Under the pieces are notes generated by a model, which saw nothing but the letters and a program-made list of their open reading frames with translations, searched no databases and had not been told where the DNA came from. From Novosphingobium subterraneum (lineage in GTDB: Bacteria; Pseudomonadota; Alphaproteobacteria; Sphingomonadales; Sphingomonadaceae), in the NCBI RefSeq assembly GCF_000807925.1, contig NZ_JRVC01000021.1:41297-105296 (forward strand): 64,000 nt of DNA, in the 5' to 3' direction. Below, in pieces: positions 33,146 through 42,292 of the stretch (the first letter of the stretch is position 1; the number at the start of each line of letters is the position of its first letter). Both the position numbers and the translations under genes were made by a program.

Positions 33146-34606
33146 TCACGACCGGACCCCCAGATTGATCGTCTTCATCTCGAGAAATTCATCGATGCCG
33201 TGGCGGGAACCTTCGCGGCCCAGACCCGATTCCTTGATGCCGCCAAACGGGGCAGTTTCGGTCGAGACGATGCCGTTGTTCATCCCGACCATGCCGGTTT
33301 CGAGGCCCTCCGCGACCCGCCAGGCCCGGTCGATATCTCGGGTAAAGGCATAGGCAGCCAGCCCGGAACGGGTGGCGTTGGCCAGGGCCAGCGCCTCGGC
33401 CTCGGTATCGAAGCGGAACACGGGCGCGACCGGGCCAAAGGTCTCCTCGTCCGCGAGGCGCATGGCGGGGTTCGCGCCGGTCAGCACGGTCGGCTGGAAG
33501 AACAGTTCCCCCGCCCCGTGCCGCTTGCCCCCGGTGACGATGCCGCCGCCTTGCGCTATTGCATCGGCGACATGGCCCTGAACCTTGTCGAAGGCGGCCC
33601 GGGTGATCAGCGGCCCTTGATCGGTTGCGCCCTCAAGCCCGTTGCCGACCGTGAACGCGCTGACCCTGGCGGCCAGCGCCTCGACGAAACGGTCGTGGAT
33701 CCCGCCCTGAACCAGGATGCGGTTGGCGCAGACGCAGGTCTGCCCGGTGTTGCGGAATTTCGAGGCGATCGTCCCCTCGACCGCCTGATCGAGATCGGCG
33801 TCGTCGAAAACCAGCAGCGGGGCATTGCCGCCCAGTTCCATCGAAACCCGTTTCAGGGTGGTGGCGCATTGCGCAGTCAGCAGCTTGCCCACCGCGGTTG
33901 AACCGGTGAAGGTGAACTTGGTGACATCGGGATGGCTGGTCAGGACCGATCCAATGGCCGGAGCATCGCCGCAGACCACGTTGAACACGCCGGGCGGGAT
34001 GCCGGCTTCGAGCGCGAGCTTCGCGAGGGCGAAAGCGGTCAGCGGGGTGAGTTCGGACGGCTTGAGGGTGACGGTGCAGCCCGCCGCCAGCGCTGGCGCG
34101 ACCTTGCGGGTGATCATCGCGGCGGGAAAGTTCCACGGCGTGATCGCCCCCGCTACCCCAACCGGCTGGCGGATCACGATGATCCGCCGGTCAGCGCTGC
34201 CTGGAATAACCTCGCCATAGACGCGGCGCGCCTCCTCGGCGAACCACTGGATGAAGCTGGCGGCGTAATCGACCTCGCCCAGCGCCTCGGCCAGCGGCTT
34301 GCCCTGCTCGGCGGTCATCAGCAGACCCAGATCCTGGCGGTGCAGCCGGACCAGCGCCAGCCAGTCGTGCAGCAGACGGGCGCGTTCCTGTGCGTGCCGC
34401 TTGCGCCAATCGATGAAGGCGCGGGAATTGCTTTCAATTGCCCGGTACGTCTGGGCAGCGCCAAGCTTGGCGACATTCGCCAGCGCTTCGCCGGTTGCCG
34501 GGTTAGTGATCGCGTAGGTAGAGTCGCCACAGATTTCGGTGCCGTCGACAAGCGGCTGGCCGGTCAGGAAATCGCTGCGCTCGAGCGGGGGGATCGTAAC
34601 GGCCAA
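33146..34606 (-). CDS. Succinate-semialdehyde dehydrogenase-type aldehyde dehydrogenase (GabD-like)
   Basis: 486 residues from a TTG at 34606, which has AAAGGAG eight bases upstream and gives the GabD length. The longer frame to 34768 overlaps the preceding TonB gene's stop. Landmarks are TNPATGEALANVAKLGAAQT, GAITPWNFPAAMITRKVAPA, FTGSTAVGKLLTAQCA, the catalytic Glu in ELGGNAPLLVFDDAD, the catalytic Cys in NTGQTCVCANRIL, and DEETFGPVAPVFRF. It is the last gene of the operon starting at 43192. The aldehyde oxidised may be succinic semialdehyde or a related aliphatic aldehyde from ring cleavage. Confidence 0.87.
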   Translation of the reverse strand: MAVTIPPLERSDFLTGQPLVDGTEICGDSTYAITNPATGEALANVAKLGAAQTYRAIESNSRAFIDWRKRHAQERARLLHDWLALVRLHRQDLGLLMTAEQGKPLAEALGEVDYAASFIQWFAEEARRVYGEVIPGSADRRIIVIRQPVGVAGAITPWNFPAAMITRKVAPALAAGCTVTLKPSELTPLTAFALAKLALEAGIPPGVFNVVCGDAPAIGSVLTSHPDVTKFTFTGSTAVGKLLTAQCATTLKRVSMELGGNAPLLVFDDADLDQAVEGTIASKFRNTGQTCVCANRILVQGGIHDRFVEALAARVSAFTVGNGLEGATDQGPLITRAAFDKVQGHVADAIAQGGGIVTGGKRHGAGELFFQPTVLTGANPAMRLADEETFGPVAPVFRFDTEAEALALANATRSGLAAYAFTRDIDRAWRVAEGLETGMVGMNNGIVSTETAPFGGIKESGLGREGSRHGIDEFLEMKTINLGVRS

Positions 34607-34699
34607 GACTTGGCTCCTTTGGCCGCAAGACCAGTTGCCGATATCAAAATTAGGCTGCAACGTGGCTGGCAGGCTCGTGGACGGTGCCACAACAGGGGT

Positions 34700-34725
34700 G
34701 AGGGCGGCGGCGTGCCGCCGCCCTC
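34700..34725 (-). terminator. GC-rich hairpin after TonB receptor gene
   Basis: A perfect 12-base inverted repeat (GAGGGCGGCGGC and its complement) with a two-base centre, just past the receptor stop at 34738. An almost identical hairpin occurs after the related truncated receptor at 63120-63145. There is no T-run, so it may be a pause or RNA-stabilising structure rather than a strict terminator. It overlaps the untranslated region before the TTG-start aldehyde dehydrogenase. Confidence 0.55.
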
Positions 34726-34737
34726 GGGTATTGGGTC

Positions 34738-37236
34738 TTAGTACTTGTAGGCGAGCTTGAGGAACCATTCGCGCGGGCGCGAGTAGGTTGCCAGCGCTGT
34801 CCCGGCGACGAACGGATCGACGTAACCGCCCTGGATATAGCGTTCGTCGGTCAGGTTGGTCACGCCGGCCGTCACGGTGAAGTGCTCGCTCTTTTCGGTG
34901 AACGAAGCACTAGCGCCGAAGACGCTGTAGCCAGGCTGGCGCAATTGCGGGCTGTTGATCGCATCCTTGAAGGTTTCGCTCTGGTACGACCAGTCTCCGC
35001 GCACCGTCAGCTTGCCCATGTCGCTTTCATAGACGTCGGCGTTGAACGAGGCCGATCCGGTCCATTCCGGCACGAAGGCGAACTTCGAGTTCAGGTTCAC
35101 GGGGAACGCGAGCGGATCAATGGAGCGGTAATAGGCATCAAGATAGCCAACGCCGAAGGTCAGGCGTAGCCAATCGGTCGGAGCCGCCTCGCCTTCGACT
35201 TCAAAGCCTTTGATCCGGCCGGAACCGGCGTTTCGTGCCCGGGGGGCGATGCCTTCGCTGACGACGACCTGGATGTCATCGTAGTTTGACATGAACGCGG
35301 CGAGGTTCAGCCGCAGGCGGCGATCCAGCAGCTCGGTCTTGAGGCCGAGTTCGTATGATTCCACGAATTCGGGCCTGAACGACGGCGCAACCTGTTCAGC
35401 CGGGAAGATTCGCTGCGTGAAGCCGCCGTTCTTGAAACCCTTGGAATAGGAGGCATAGACCAGGATATCGTCGGTGATCTTGTAGTCAGCCGAAATTGCC
35501 GGCGTCCATTCCTTGGCCTTGGCGGCAACCTGGACCGCCGGCATCGTGTGGTTTCCACCAGGGTTAGTGGCGGCTGGTGCGCAGCCTCCAGGCAGCGGGA
35601 AGCCGAACAGCGGGCTCGCCGGATCGGTCACCAGCAAGGGCACTGGCTGGCCGGTCACGCACTGGCTGAAGGCGATGAACACGCCCTGGGGGTAAGGGAT
35701 GATGCCGGCCTGCCCAAGCGGAGCAGTGTAATCAACATTGATGGTCTGGAACGAAGGATCGAACCGCTTGGTCTCGTCGGTATAGCGGATGCCCGGCGTG
35801 ATCGAAAGACGATCGGTCACCTTGATCGTTGCCTGCAGATAGGCAGCATAGCTGTCGTTGTCGATCTTGCCGCCGCTGAAGAAGTCAGCGAAGCCGAACA
35901 GCAGGTTGTTCTTGTCTTGGCCCTTTTCCTTCAGGTAATAGCCGCCCAGAACGAACTTCACCCGATCATTCAGGACACTGCCGGTCAACTGGAATTCCTG
36001 CGAAGCCTGCCACAGATCGATATTGTTTGTCAGGTTGAGGTAGGGATGTGGCGTTCCGTCGAAGTCGAACTGGATCGTGGCCTTCTGATCGCGATAGGAG
36101 CTGATCGACTTCAGGTTGATGTCACCAAAATCATAATCCAGCGTCAGGTTCGTGCCCCACAGGTCGAAATCCGACTGGTTCTTGGCACCGGACCAGGTTG
36201 AATCGATATCGCCGGTGATCCACTGCGTGGTGGCGCAGCGCGGGTCGTTGACCGGTGCCAGTTGCCCGTCCGCACCGCAGAAACCTGCGCCGCCCTGCAA
36301 CTTGTTCCAAGCATAAGTCGAACTGGGGAAAACCACGGTTCGGCCATTCAAGTCGACAACCTGCAGCAGGTTGGGCGATTCGAAAAGGTTGACCAGCGTC
36401 GAAGCAGCCATTTCTTCGCGCCTGATATTGATATCGCCGCTCAGGTTGACGGTCAGCTTGTCGGTCGGCTCCCACTTGAACGCAATGCGTCCGCCGAAGC
36501 TGTCCTTATTGCCCTGGCGGCCTCCGTCGAACAAACGCTTCTGGTAGCCGTCGCGGGTTTCATAGGAAGCAACCGCGCGCATTGCGAGAGTGTCGCTCAG
36601 CGGTACGTTGATCATGCCCTTGAAATCGGCGCGGTTGAACCGTCCGGTCGCCGCTTCGAGCTTCATGTCGAAATCGTTCTGCGGTTCGACGGAATTGACG
36701 ACGATCGCGCCGCCGATAGTGTTCTTGCCGAACAGTGTGCCCTGCGGCCCGCGCAGGACCTGGACGCTCGAAACGTCGGCCATGTCGAGCAGCGCGCCAA
36801 CCGAGCGGGCAACATAGACGCCATCGACATAGACGCCCACGCCCGGGTCGACGGTGATATTGAAATCGGTCTGGCCCACGCCGCGGATGAACGCGGTGAT
36901 CGAGGCGCTCGAACCCGAAATGTTGGCGACCGGCGAGATGTTCACGTTCGGCGCGAATTTTGCGACTTCTGCTACGTTGGTGACCTGGCGTTCCTCGAGC
37001 ATTCCGCCGGTCATCGCGGTGATCGCGACTGGTGTTTCCTGCAGGTTCTCGGCCCGCTTGCGCGCTGTCACGGTGATCTCTTCGAGGCCGCCGGTCTGTT
37101 GCTCCTCGGCCTGGGGCTCGCTTGCTGCGGCATCCTGTGCATGCGCCGAAATCGGCACAAGCCCGATGTATCCGACCATAGCCGAGGCGCTGGCACGCAG
37201 GAAGGCCTTCCTGAAATACATTAGTCGGTTTGGCAT
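34738..37236 (-). CDS. TonB-dependent outer-membrane receptor
   Basis: 832 residues. A signal peptide is followed by a plug domain with GGLEEITVTARKRAENLQET (TonB box and plug start, about residues 50-70), RGVGQTDFNITVDPGVGVYV and LRGPQGTLFGKNTIGGAI. The 22-strand barrel ends in the typical aromatic terminus FLKLAYKY. Sphingomonads use such receptors to take up aromatic compounds, and this one shares an operon with ring-oxidation genes. GGGAG precedes the start. Its C-terminal quarter is closely repeated in the fragment at 63158-63841, showing recent duplication or recombination of the family within this locus. Confidence 0.92.
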   Translation of the reverse strand: MPNRLMYFRKAFLRASASAMVGYIGLVPISAHAQDAAASEPQAEEQQTGGLEEITVTARKRAENLQETPVAITAMTGGMLEERQVTNVAEVAKFAPNVNISPVANISGSSASITAFIRGVGQTDFNITVDPGVGVYVDGVYVARSVGALLDMADVSSVQVLRGPQGTLFGKNTIGGAIVVNSVEPQNDFDMKLEAATGRFNRADFKGMINVPLSDTLAMRAVASYETRDGYQKRLFDGGRQGNKDSFGGRIAFKWEPTDKLTVNLSGDINIRREEMAASTLVNLFESPNLLQVVDLNGRTVVFPSSTYAWNKLQGGAGFCGADGQLAPVNDPRCATTQWITGDIDSTWSGAKNQSDFDLWGTNLTLDYDFGDINLKSISSYRDQKATIQFDFDGTPHPYLNLTNNIDLWQASQEFQLTGSVLNDRVKFVLGGYYLKEKGQDKNNLLFGFADFFSGGKIDNDSYAAYLQATIKVTDRLSITPGIRYTDETKRFDPSFQTINVDYTAPLGQAGIIPYPQGVFIAFSQCVTGQPVPLLVTDPASPLFGFPLPGGCAPAATNPGGNHTMPAVQVAAKAKEWTPAISADYKITDDILVYASYSKGFKNGGFTQRIFPAEQVAPSFRPEFVESYELGLKTELLDRRLRLNLAAFMSNYDDIQVVVSEGIAPRARNAGSGRIKGFEVEGEAAPTDWLRLTFGVGYLDAYYRSIDPLAFPVNLNSKFAFVPEWTGSASFNADVYESDMGKLTVRGDWSYQSETFKDAINSPQLRQPGYSVFGASASFTEKSEHFTVTAGVTNLTDERYIQGGYVDPFVAGTALATYSRPREWFLKLAYKY

Positions 37237-37272
37237 TTTGCATTCTCCCTCATGTTATGCTGATTAGGCGCC

Positions 37273-37297
37273 CGATCCGAAACTTCGTTTCGGATCG
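37273..37297 (-). terminator. Perfect hairpin between two TonB receptor genes
   Basis: CGATCCGAAAC, three loop bases, then its exact complement, located between the stop of the upstream receptor (37347) and the start of the next (37236), both read on the minus strand. There is no T-run on the minus-strand 3' side, so it may act as an attenuator or RNA end protector that uncouples expression of the two receptors. Confidence 0.5.
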
Positions 37298-37346
37298 TTC
37301 GGTGCCGGCCTGAAAATGGCTCTTTCGCGAGTTTCGGATCAGGTTC

Positions 37347-39527
37347 TCAGAATTTGGTCTCGATCGTCATCCCGATCTTGCGCGGTTGTTCGTAGAACCC
37401 GTCGGTGCCCAACGTTCCGGGACGTATGGTCTGAAAGACCTTTTCGTTGGTCAAGTTGGTCACCCACAGCCCAACCTTGAAGGCTTCGCTTTCGGGCTGC
37501 CAATTGATCGAAAGGTTGGACAGGGTGTAGGGCCGCTGCGAGAACCTGTTGGCAAAGTCGTAATAGACCCGGGAACTCCACAGGAGATTGCCTGCCAGCG
37601 TGACGCGGCCGTTGCCGACATCATGCCCCCAATCGAACCCGACATTGCCCGACCATTCCGGCGCCCGGGTCATGACCTTGCCCGAGGCATCGAACGGCGC
37701 CGCCACGTTGCCGGCAAAGTCGCCATTGTCGTTGACGATCGGCGTAAAGCCCTGGGCGTTCGGGAAATCCTTGTAGCGCGCATGGGTATAGGCAACCGCC
37801 GCGCGCAGCCGGAGGTCGCGGACCGGGCTGATGATGGTCTCGAATTCGCCACCATAGATTTCGGCATTGGCGGCATTCTGCAGGATGTATCCGGGGCCGG
37901 TCGGGGCCTTCGACTGAAGCTGCAGATCCTTGTAGTCGTAATAATAGACGGCAAGGTTGGTGCGCAGCCAGTCCAGCGGATCGGACTTGATCCCGAATTC
38001 AGCCGCCTTGATGTTTTCCGGGTTGACCGGGGTGCCGCCGGTTGCCGCCATGTTGTACACCCCGCTTTTGAACGCGGTGCTGTAGGTGGCGTAGACGTTG
38101 GTCTTGTCGGTCACCTCATAACGGACACCGACTTTGTAGTTGAACTTGTTGAACGTTTTTGAAACGTCATCGACCAGCAATACGCCATTGTTACTTTGGC
38201 TAAACCAGCGCGTCTCGGTAGTGTAACGCCCGCCAAGAGTGAGGAACAGCTTCGGCTGAACCTCATAGGTGCCTTCGGCAAAGCCCGCGAATGAGCGCCC
38301 ATCAAGCTTCGGCGTGAGCGACGGACCCGCCAGGGGCGAGGCCGGGTTGGTCGTGGACCAAGGCTGAAGCACCGGCGCGCCGCCGCCGAACTGGTAGAAA
38401 TAGCCGCCGACCAGCCACTGGAAGCGACCGGGGTTGGCCGAACTCAGCTTGATTTCCTGGCTGCCCGACTCCGATTCAAACACTGCCGGGAAGTTCGAAA
38501 GCTTGATGTTCGAGGCATCGCCATCGGTGGTCTGCTGCCAGCGCAGGTTGAGGAAACCAGAGGTGGTCTCAAGCATCACACTGCCCAGATCGAGCCGGGT
38601 GTGCAGCGCAAAGCTCCACCTTGTGAGATTGAGCAGCGGAACCTCGGTCAACGACGCCTGCCAGGCATCGGTCGGTACGATCACGCCCGGCCAGTTGCGG
38701 CCCGCGGTGTTGCCGTCCAGCGGTTGCGGCGAATTGGTGGTGCTTTCCTGATTGAAGTATTCCCCGGTCAGGACCACCTTGAAATTGTCGGTCGGCTTGA
38801 ACAGCAACTTGCTACGCAGGTCGATGACGCGCTGGTTGCCAAGTGTGCCGCCGCGGACCAGATCGTCGATATAGCCATCGTTCTTGCGGAAAAGCGCGGC
38901 AAAATCAGCCGCGACCTTGTCACTCATTGGGCCGGTGAAATAGAGCCGGGCATCGTAATCGCCGGCATCGCGCCTCATCCGCCCCACGCGCAGCGAAGCC
39001 TTGCCGCGGAAGTCGAAGCTGGGATCGGGGGTGATTACGTTGATCAGTCCGCCGGTGGCATTGCGGCCAAAGGTCGTTCCCTGCGGGCCACGCAGCACCT
39101 CGACCCGTTCGACCTCGACCAGGTCGATCCAGTTGGCGGCCGATTCCGGTTGATAGACGCCGTCGACGTAGGTTGCGATATTGGGTTCATCACCAACCGA
39201 AATGCCGGTTGAGCCGACCCCGCGGACCACCGGCTGGAAGACGCCCATATTACGGCTGCCGATGAAGCCCGGCACAACCTGAGTGAGGGAGCGGACCGTC
39301 GAAACATCGGCGGAAGCCAGAGCGTCGCCGGTAACCGCAGTAACTGCAACCGGCACGGTTTGCAGCCTGGCCTCGCGCCGAGTGGCCGTGACGATAATGT
39401 CACCTAGGCCCGTGTCGGTAGCGTGGGATTCGTCCGATTCGCTTGTGATGTCTTGTGCCAAGGCCATCTGCGGCGTCAGCGCGGTCGCTCCCATCAAGGC
39501 AACGAAATAGCAGCCATACTTTTTCAT
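37347..39527 (-). CDS. TonB-dependent outer-membrane receptor
   Basis: 726 residues. A signal peptide ending near ALAQD is followed by the plug segment GLGDIIVTATRREARLQTVP, VRGVGSTGISVGDEPNIATY and LRGPQGTTFGRNATGG, then the barrel to the C-terminal IGMTIETKF. GGGGAGG lies before the ATG. It is distinct from the 832-residue receptor downstream and from the fragment near the right end. It follows the NahD-type isomerase by 28 bases. It is probably an importer for the aromatic substrate or a conjugate handled by this operon. Confidence 0.92.
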   Translation of the reverse strand: MKKYGCYFVALMGATALTPQMALAQDITSESDESHATDTGLGDIIVTATRREARLQTVPVAVTAVTGDALASADVSTVRSLTQVVPGFIGSRNMGVFQPVVRGVGSTGISVGDEPNIATYVDGVYQPESAANWIDLVEVERVEVLRGPQGTTFGRNATGGLINVITPDPSFDFRGKASLRVGRMRRDAGDYDARLYFTGPMSDKVAADFAALFRKNDGYIDDLVRGGTLGNQRVIDLRSKLLFKPTDNFKVVLTGEYFNQESTTNSPQPLDGNTAGRNWPGVIVPTDAWQASLTEVPLLNLTRWSFALHTRLDLGSVMLETTSGFLNLRWQQTTDGDASNIKLSNFPAVFESESGSQEIKLSSANPGRFQWLVGGYFYQFGGGAPVLQPWSTTNPASPLAGPSLTPKLDGRSFAGFAEGTYEVQPKLFLTLGGRYTTETRWFSQSNNGVLLVDDVSKTFNKFNYKVGVRYEVTDKTNVYATYSTAFKSGVYNMAATGGTPVNPENIKAAEFGIKSDPLDWLRTNLAVYYYDYKDLQLQSKAPTGPGYILQNAANAEIYGGEFETIISPVRDLRLRAAVAYTHARYKDFPNAQGFTPIVNDNGDFAGNVAAPFDASGKVMTRAPEWSGNVGFDWGHDVGNGRVTLAGNLLWSSRVYYDFANRFSQRPYTLSNLSINWQPESEAFKVGLWVTNLTNEKVFQTIRPGTLGTDGFYEQPRKIGMTIETKF

Positions 39528-39555
39528 GCAAACCTCCCCTATGTAACCGAATTGC

Positions 39556-40149
39556 TTATTTTGACTTGTTCAAATACTCGGCAAGAAAATCCAATCGGTC
39601 ATTTCCCCAGAAAATCTGGTCGTCGACGAACATCAGCGGCGCACCGTACACGCCGCGCTGGATCGCCTGGCTCCGGGCCTTGCGATATTCGTTCTGGCCG
39701 GCGGGCGATTCGACGAAAGCGATCAGCGCCGCGGGATCAAGCCCCGCTGCTATCGCGCATGCGGCCAGTTCGTTGCGGTCGCCGGGATCGATCCCCTGGC
39801 CCCAGATCCGGCGGTAGGCATCGGTCACAAATGCCTCGGCCTTACCGTGCTCGCGGGCGAACAGCACCGCGCAATTCCAGTCTGCGCAAGCGAAGCTGGC
39901 TGGAAAGGTGAGGGGCACTCCATAGCGCTCGGCCCAGCGCTCAAGGTCTGCCTTCATGACCTTGATCTTGGGCAATACCTCGCGATTGGACGGGCCATAG
40001 TTGCCGGCGGCAATTTTGGCTTCGGGAATGTCGATCGGCCAGTAATCGACCGTGCATCCCGCTGCCCGCGCGATCTCCGGCAGCTTGAGCTGCGCAAGGT
40101 AGCTGAACGGGCTGATGAAATCGAAGTAGAAGTCGATCGTGCGGGTCAT
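39556..40149 (-). CDS. nahD: 2-Hydroxychromene-2-carboxylate isomerase (NahD-like, DsbA fold)
   Basis: 197 residues, kappa-class GST/DsbA-fold isomerase. The N-terminal IDFYFDFISPFSYLAQLKL carries the serine that replaces the DsbA cysteine pair; IPEAKIAAGNYGPSNREVLP and the C-terminal GVYGAPLMFVDDQIFWGND are also typical. In naphthalene-type pathways it isomerises 2-hydroxychromene-2-carboxylate after BphC/NahC ring cleavage. Its start overlaps the dioxygenase alpha stop (ATGA), and the BphC-type enzyme is four genes upstream in the same operon. This supports a bicyclic aromatic substrate for the operon. Confidence 0.88.
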   Translation of the reverse strand: MTRTIDFYFDFISPFSYLAQLKLPEIARAAGCTVDYWPIDIPEAKIAAGNYGPSNREVLPKIKVMKADLERWAERYGVPLTFPASFACADWNCAVLFAREHGKAEAFVTDAYRRIWGQGIDPGDRNELAACAIAAGLDPAALIAFVESPAGQNEYRKARSQAIQRGVYGAPLMFVDDQIFWGNDRLDFLAEYLNKSK

Positions 40150-41408
40150 GTCGGCTCCACCTCAAAGCCGACCATTTCGCGATAATTGTCCCAGAAGCCG
40201 ATGATCGCGCCCTCGGTGACGAGATGGTCGGCATCCTCGGCCCGGCCGCCACCCATCGCGATGTAGGACGTCGCGCTTGCCTCGCCGACGATGGCGTTCT
40301 GGACGATTTCCACCGCTTCGCCGTCTTCCATCGAAATGAGCCCGGCGGGGCCGATCAGGTTGGCTTGCTTGAGCCGGATGGCCTGCATTTCCGCATCGTC
40401 GTCCTGGTAGCCGAAATGGGTCCAGACGAGCTCGAATTCATCCGGCCCGTAGGTCACCGTCTGGCGCACCGCGAGAGTGTTCTGGATCTGCTGGAGGACC
40501 AGGTTGGGGTAGACCGCGAGGATCACCAGCGTAACATTGTCCGCGAATTCCTGCCGACCTTTCAGCAGCGACATGTCCTGCAGCTTGAATTCGGTGTCGA
40601 AGGTGCGGGAATCGCCATAGGCCTGCTTGTCGGCGGCATCGTCGTTGCTGGCCGCGATCGAATAGAGCAGCGAGTGGCGTTTGTTGGCATCCATCAATGC
40701 CTTACCTGTCTGGGTCGAGCGATAGAGACCGAACGTGTTGTGAAACAGGTGCAGCAGGCTCGCGTGGTAGGGATCGCGGGTGTTCTCGGCGTAGAGCTTC
40801 CAGTTCCCGCGGATCCGCTGGCGCTGGTCGCCCAGCACGGTGATCGGCTTGCACATGATCCGCTCGATCTGCTCGACCACGATCGGGCCGAGGAAATCGC
40901 GGCAGGATTCGACAGTTTCGGAGAATGAGGCAAACACCAGACCGCCAACGGATTCGGTGCGCAGCTGGCGAAGATTGTGCTGGGACATGTCGAAATCGCC
41001 CGGCATCCCGCCCTGTCCCTTGAGGCCGCGGCGGAAGGGTACCCCGATCAGGTTCCCCTTCAGATCGTAGGCCCATTGGTGGTAGACGCATTCCAGGCTT
41101 GCGCGGTTGCCGCGCATTTCGCGGCAGACCAGGGCGCCGCGATGGGCGCAGCGATTGACCACGACATGCAACGAGCCGTCGCTGTCGCGCGTGAGGATCA
41201 CCGGTGTTTCGCCCACGAAGGTCGATTTGAAATCACCCGCCTGCGGAACTTCAGCCTCAAGTCCGACGAAGGACCAGCAGTTACCCTTGAAAATGTTCTC
41301 CTGTTCGCGATCGTAGTACTGGCGATCGGTGAAAACGCGGTACGGAACCCGGCATCCTGCAGTGGACGGGGCTTGATCCAAGGCGTCTGTTTGCTGGGGA
41401 ATGGACAT
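40146..41408 (-). CDS. Rieske ring-hydroxylating dioxygenase alpha subunit (salicylate/anthranilate-hydroxylase-like)
   Basis: 420 residues. Rieske ligands are C87, H89, C107 and H110 (CAHRGALVC and CVYHQWAY). The mononuclear iron site is D212, H215 and H220 in DPYHASLLH. The segment YDLKGNLIGVPFRRGLKG and the rather short length place it with the anthranilate/salicylate hydroxylase type seen in sphingomonads (AhdA1c, BphA1c-like). It is paralogous to the alpha subunit at 46319, sharing the whole Rieske segment. It is preceded by its beta subunit and a Rieske ferredoxin, an inverted beta-alpha order. Confidence 0.92.
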   Translation of the reverse strand: MSIPQQTDALDQAPSTAGCRVPYRVFTDRQYYDREQENIFKGNCWSFVGLEAEVPQAGDFKSTFVGETPVILTRDSDGSLHVVVNRCAHRGALVCREMRGNRASLECVYHQWAYDLKGNLIGVPFRRGLKGQGGMPGDFDMSQHNLRQLRTESVGGLVFASFSETVESCRDFLGPIVVEQIERIMCKPITVLGDQRQRIRGNWKLYAENTRDPYHASLLHLFHNTFGLYRSTQTGKALMDANKRHSLLYSIAASNDDAADKQAYGDSRTFDTEFKLQDMSLLKGRQEFADNVTLVILAVYPNLVLQQIQNTLAVRQTVTYGPDEFELVWTHFGYQDDDAEMQAIRLKQANLIGPAGLISMEDGEAVEIVQNAIVGEASATSYIAMGGGRAEDADHLVTEGAIIGFWDNYREMVGFEVEPT

Positions 41409-41432
41409 AATTGGGTGCTTTCAACTTTGCAG

Positions 41433-41924
41433 CTAGATCGGGCGGACCATCATCGTATCGATGAGGTGGGTGTCGAAGATCGCGGTCTTGGAAAGGAAGC
41501 GCGGGGCAGCCCCGGAAACGTCGATTTGATCGACATATTTTCCGGAATTGTAGATCGACGTCTGACCGTCGTTGCGCGTCATCAGGACCACATAGTTGGT
41601 CTGTGTGGTGACGATCTGCCCGCTGGTCGACTTCACGCGGGTCGGACCGAGAATATGCCGGTAGCTGTGCGCGGGAAAAATATTGGCGCGGCGCAAAGAG
41701 ACGATGCGATCGACCAGCATGCCGCGGCTGTCGCAGAACACCGCAGCCAGGTTCAGTGAACGATTGTGGTTCTCCGCTGAGATCACACTGTACTGGCACT
41801 TTTCTTCAAACAGGTCAGGCCATTCTTCCAACCGGTCGTCATCGATCAGTTCCGCATGAAGCGCATTAAGTTGCGCAGCGGCATGCTGAAACTGCATCTG
41901 CTCAAGGGTGGGAAGGCCCATCAT
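41433..41924 (-). CDS. Ring-hydroxylating dioxygenase beta subunit
   Basis: 163 residues. The fold and segments DDDRLEEWPDLFEEKCQYSV, CDSRGMLVDRIVSLRRANIF and YVVLMTRNDGQTSIYNSGKY mark it as an RHO small subunit. It is clearly paralogous to the beta subunit at 47596, which has the same blocks. Its ATG at 41924 overlaps the ferredoxin stop, with GGAG upstream; the rest of the frame upstream is not coding. It assembles with the alpha subunit encoded 24 bases downstream. Confidence 0.9.
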   Translation of the reverse strand: MMGLPTLEQMQFQHAAAQLNALHAELIDDDRLEEWPDLFEEKCQYSVISAENHNRSLNLAAVFCDSRGMLVDRIVSLRRANIFPAHSYRHILGPTRVKSTSGQIVTTQTNYVVLMTRNDGQTSIYNSGKYVDQIDVSGAAPRFLSKTAIFDTHLIDTMMVRPI

Positions 41925-42247
41925 GCTGCTCCTTCGGGCTTCGTGATGCAGACCCAGCCATCCTCGATTTCGACCGGATAGGACGCGATCGCCACCTGGC
42001 AGGGAAAGGCCTTGGCTGCGCCGGTCTTGATGTCGAACGAGCCGCCATGGAACGGACACTCGATGATGTCGCCATCCTGATATCCGTCGGTCAGCATGGC
42101 ATTGCCGTGGGTGCAAAGATTGTCGGTAACGAAAATCTCGCCATCGACATTGTAGACGGCAAGGGCGGGCATTCCCTCTGCGAATGCCGCAACCGGCTCG
42201 CCGTCCTTCACGCTGGCAGCTTCACAGAGTCGCAATTTGTTTGACAT
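41921..42247 (-). CDS. Rieske-type [2Fe-2S] ferredoxin (BphA3/NahAb-like)
   Basis: 108 residues. Cluster ligands are C45, H47, C64 and H67 in CTHGNAMLTDGY and CPFHGGSF. It carries electrons from a reductase to the terminal oxygenase. It lies between the extradiol dioxygenase and the beta subunit in one operon, with a coupled start to the beta gene. It is the only Rieske ferredoxin in the window and may serve several of the four terminal oxygenases; no ferredoxin reductase gene is present. Confidence 0.93.
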   Translation of the reverse strand: MSNKLRLCEAASVKDGEPVAAFAEGMPALAVYNVDGEIFVTDNLCTHGNAMLTDGYQDGDIIECPFHGGSFDIKTGAAKAFPCQVAIASYPVEIEDGWVCITKPEGAA

Positions 42248-42292
42248 GGTTGACCTGTTGTCCTGTCAAGAATCGAGCAAAATGGGCGATTG

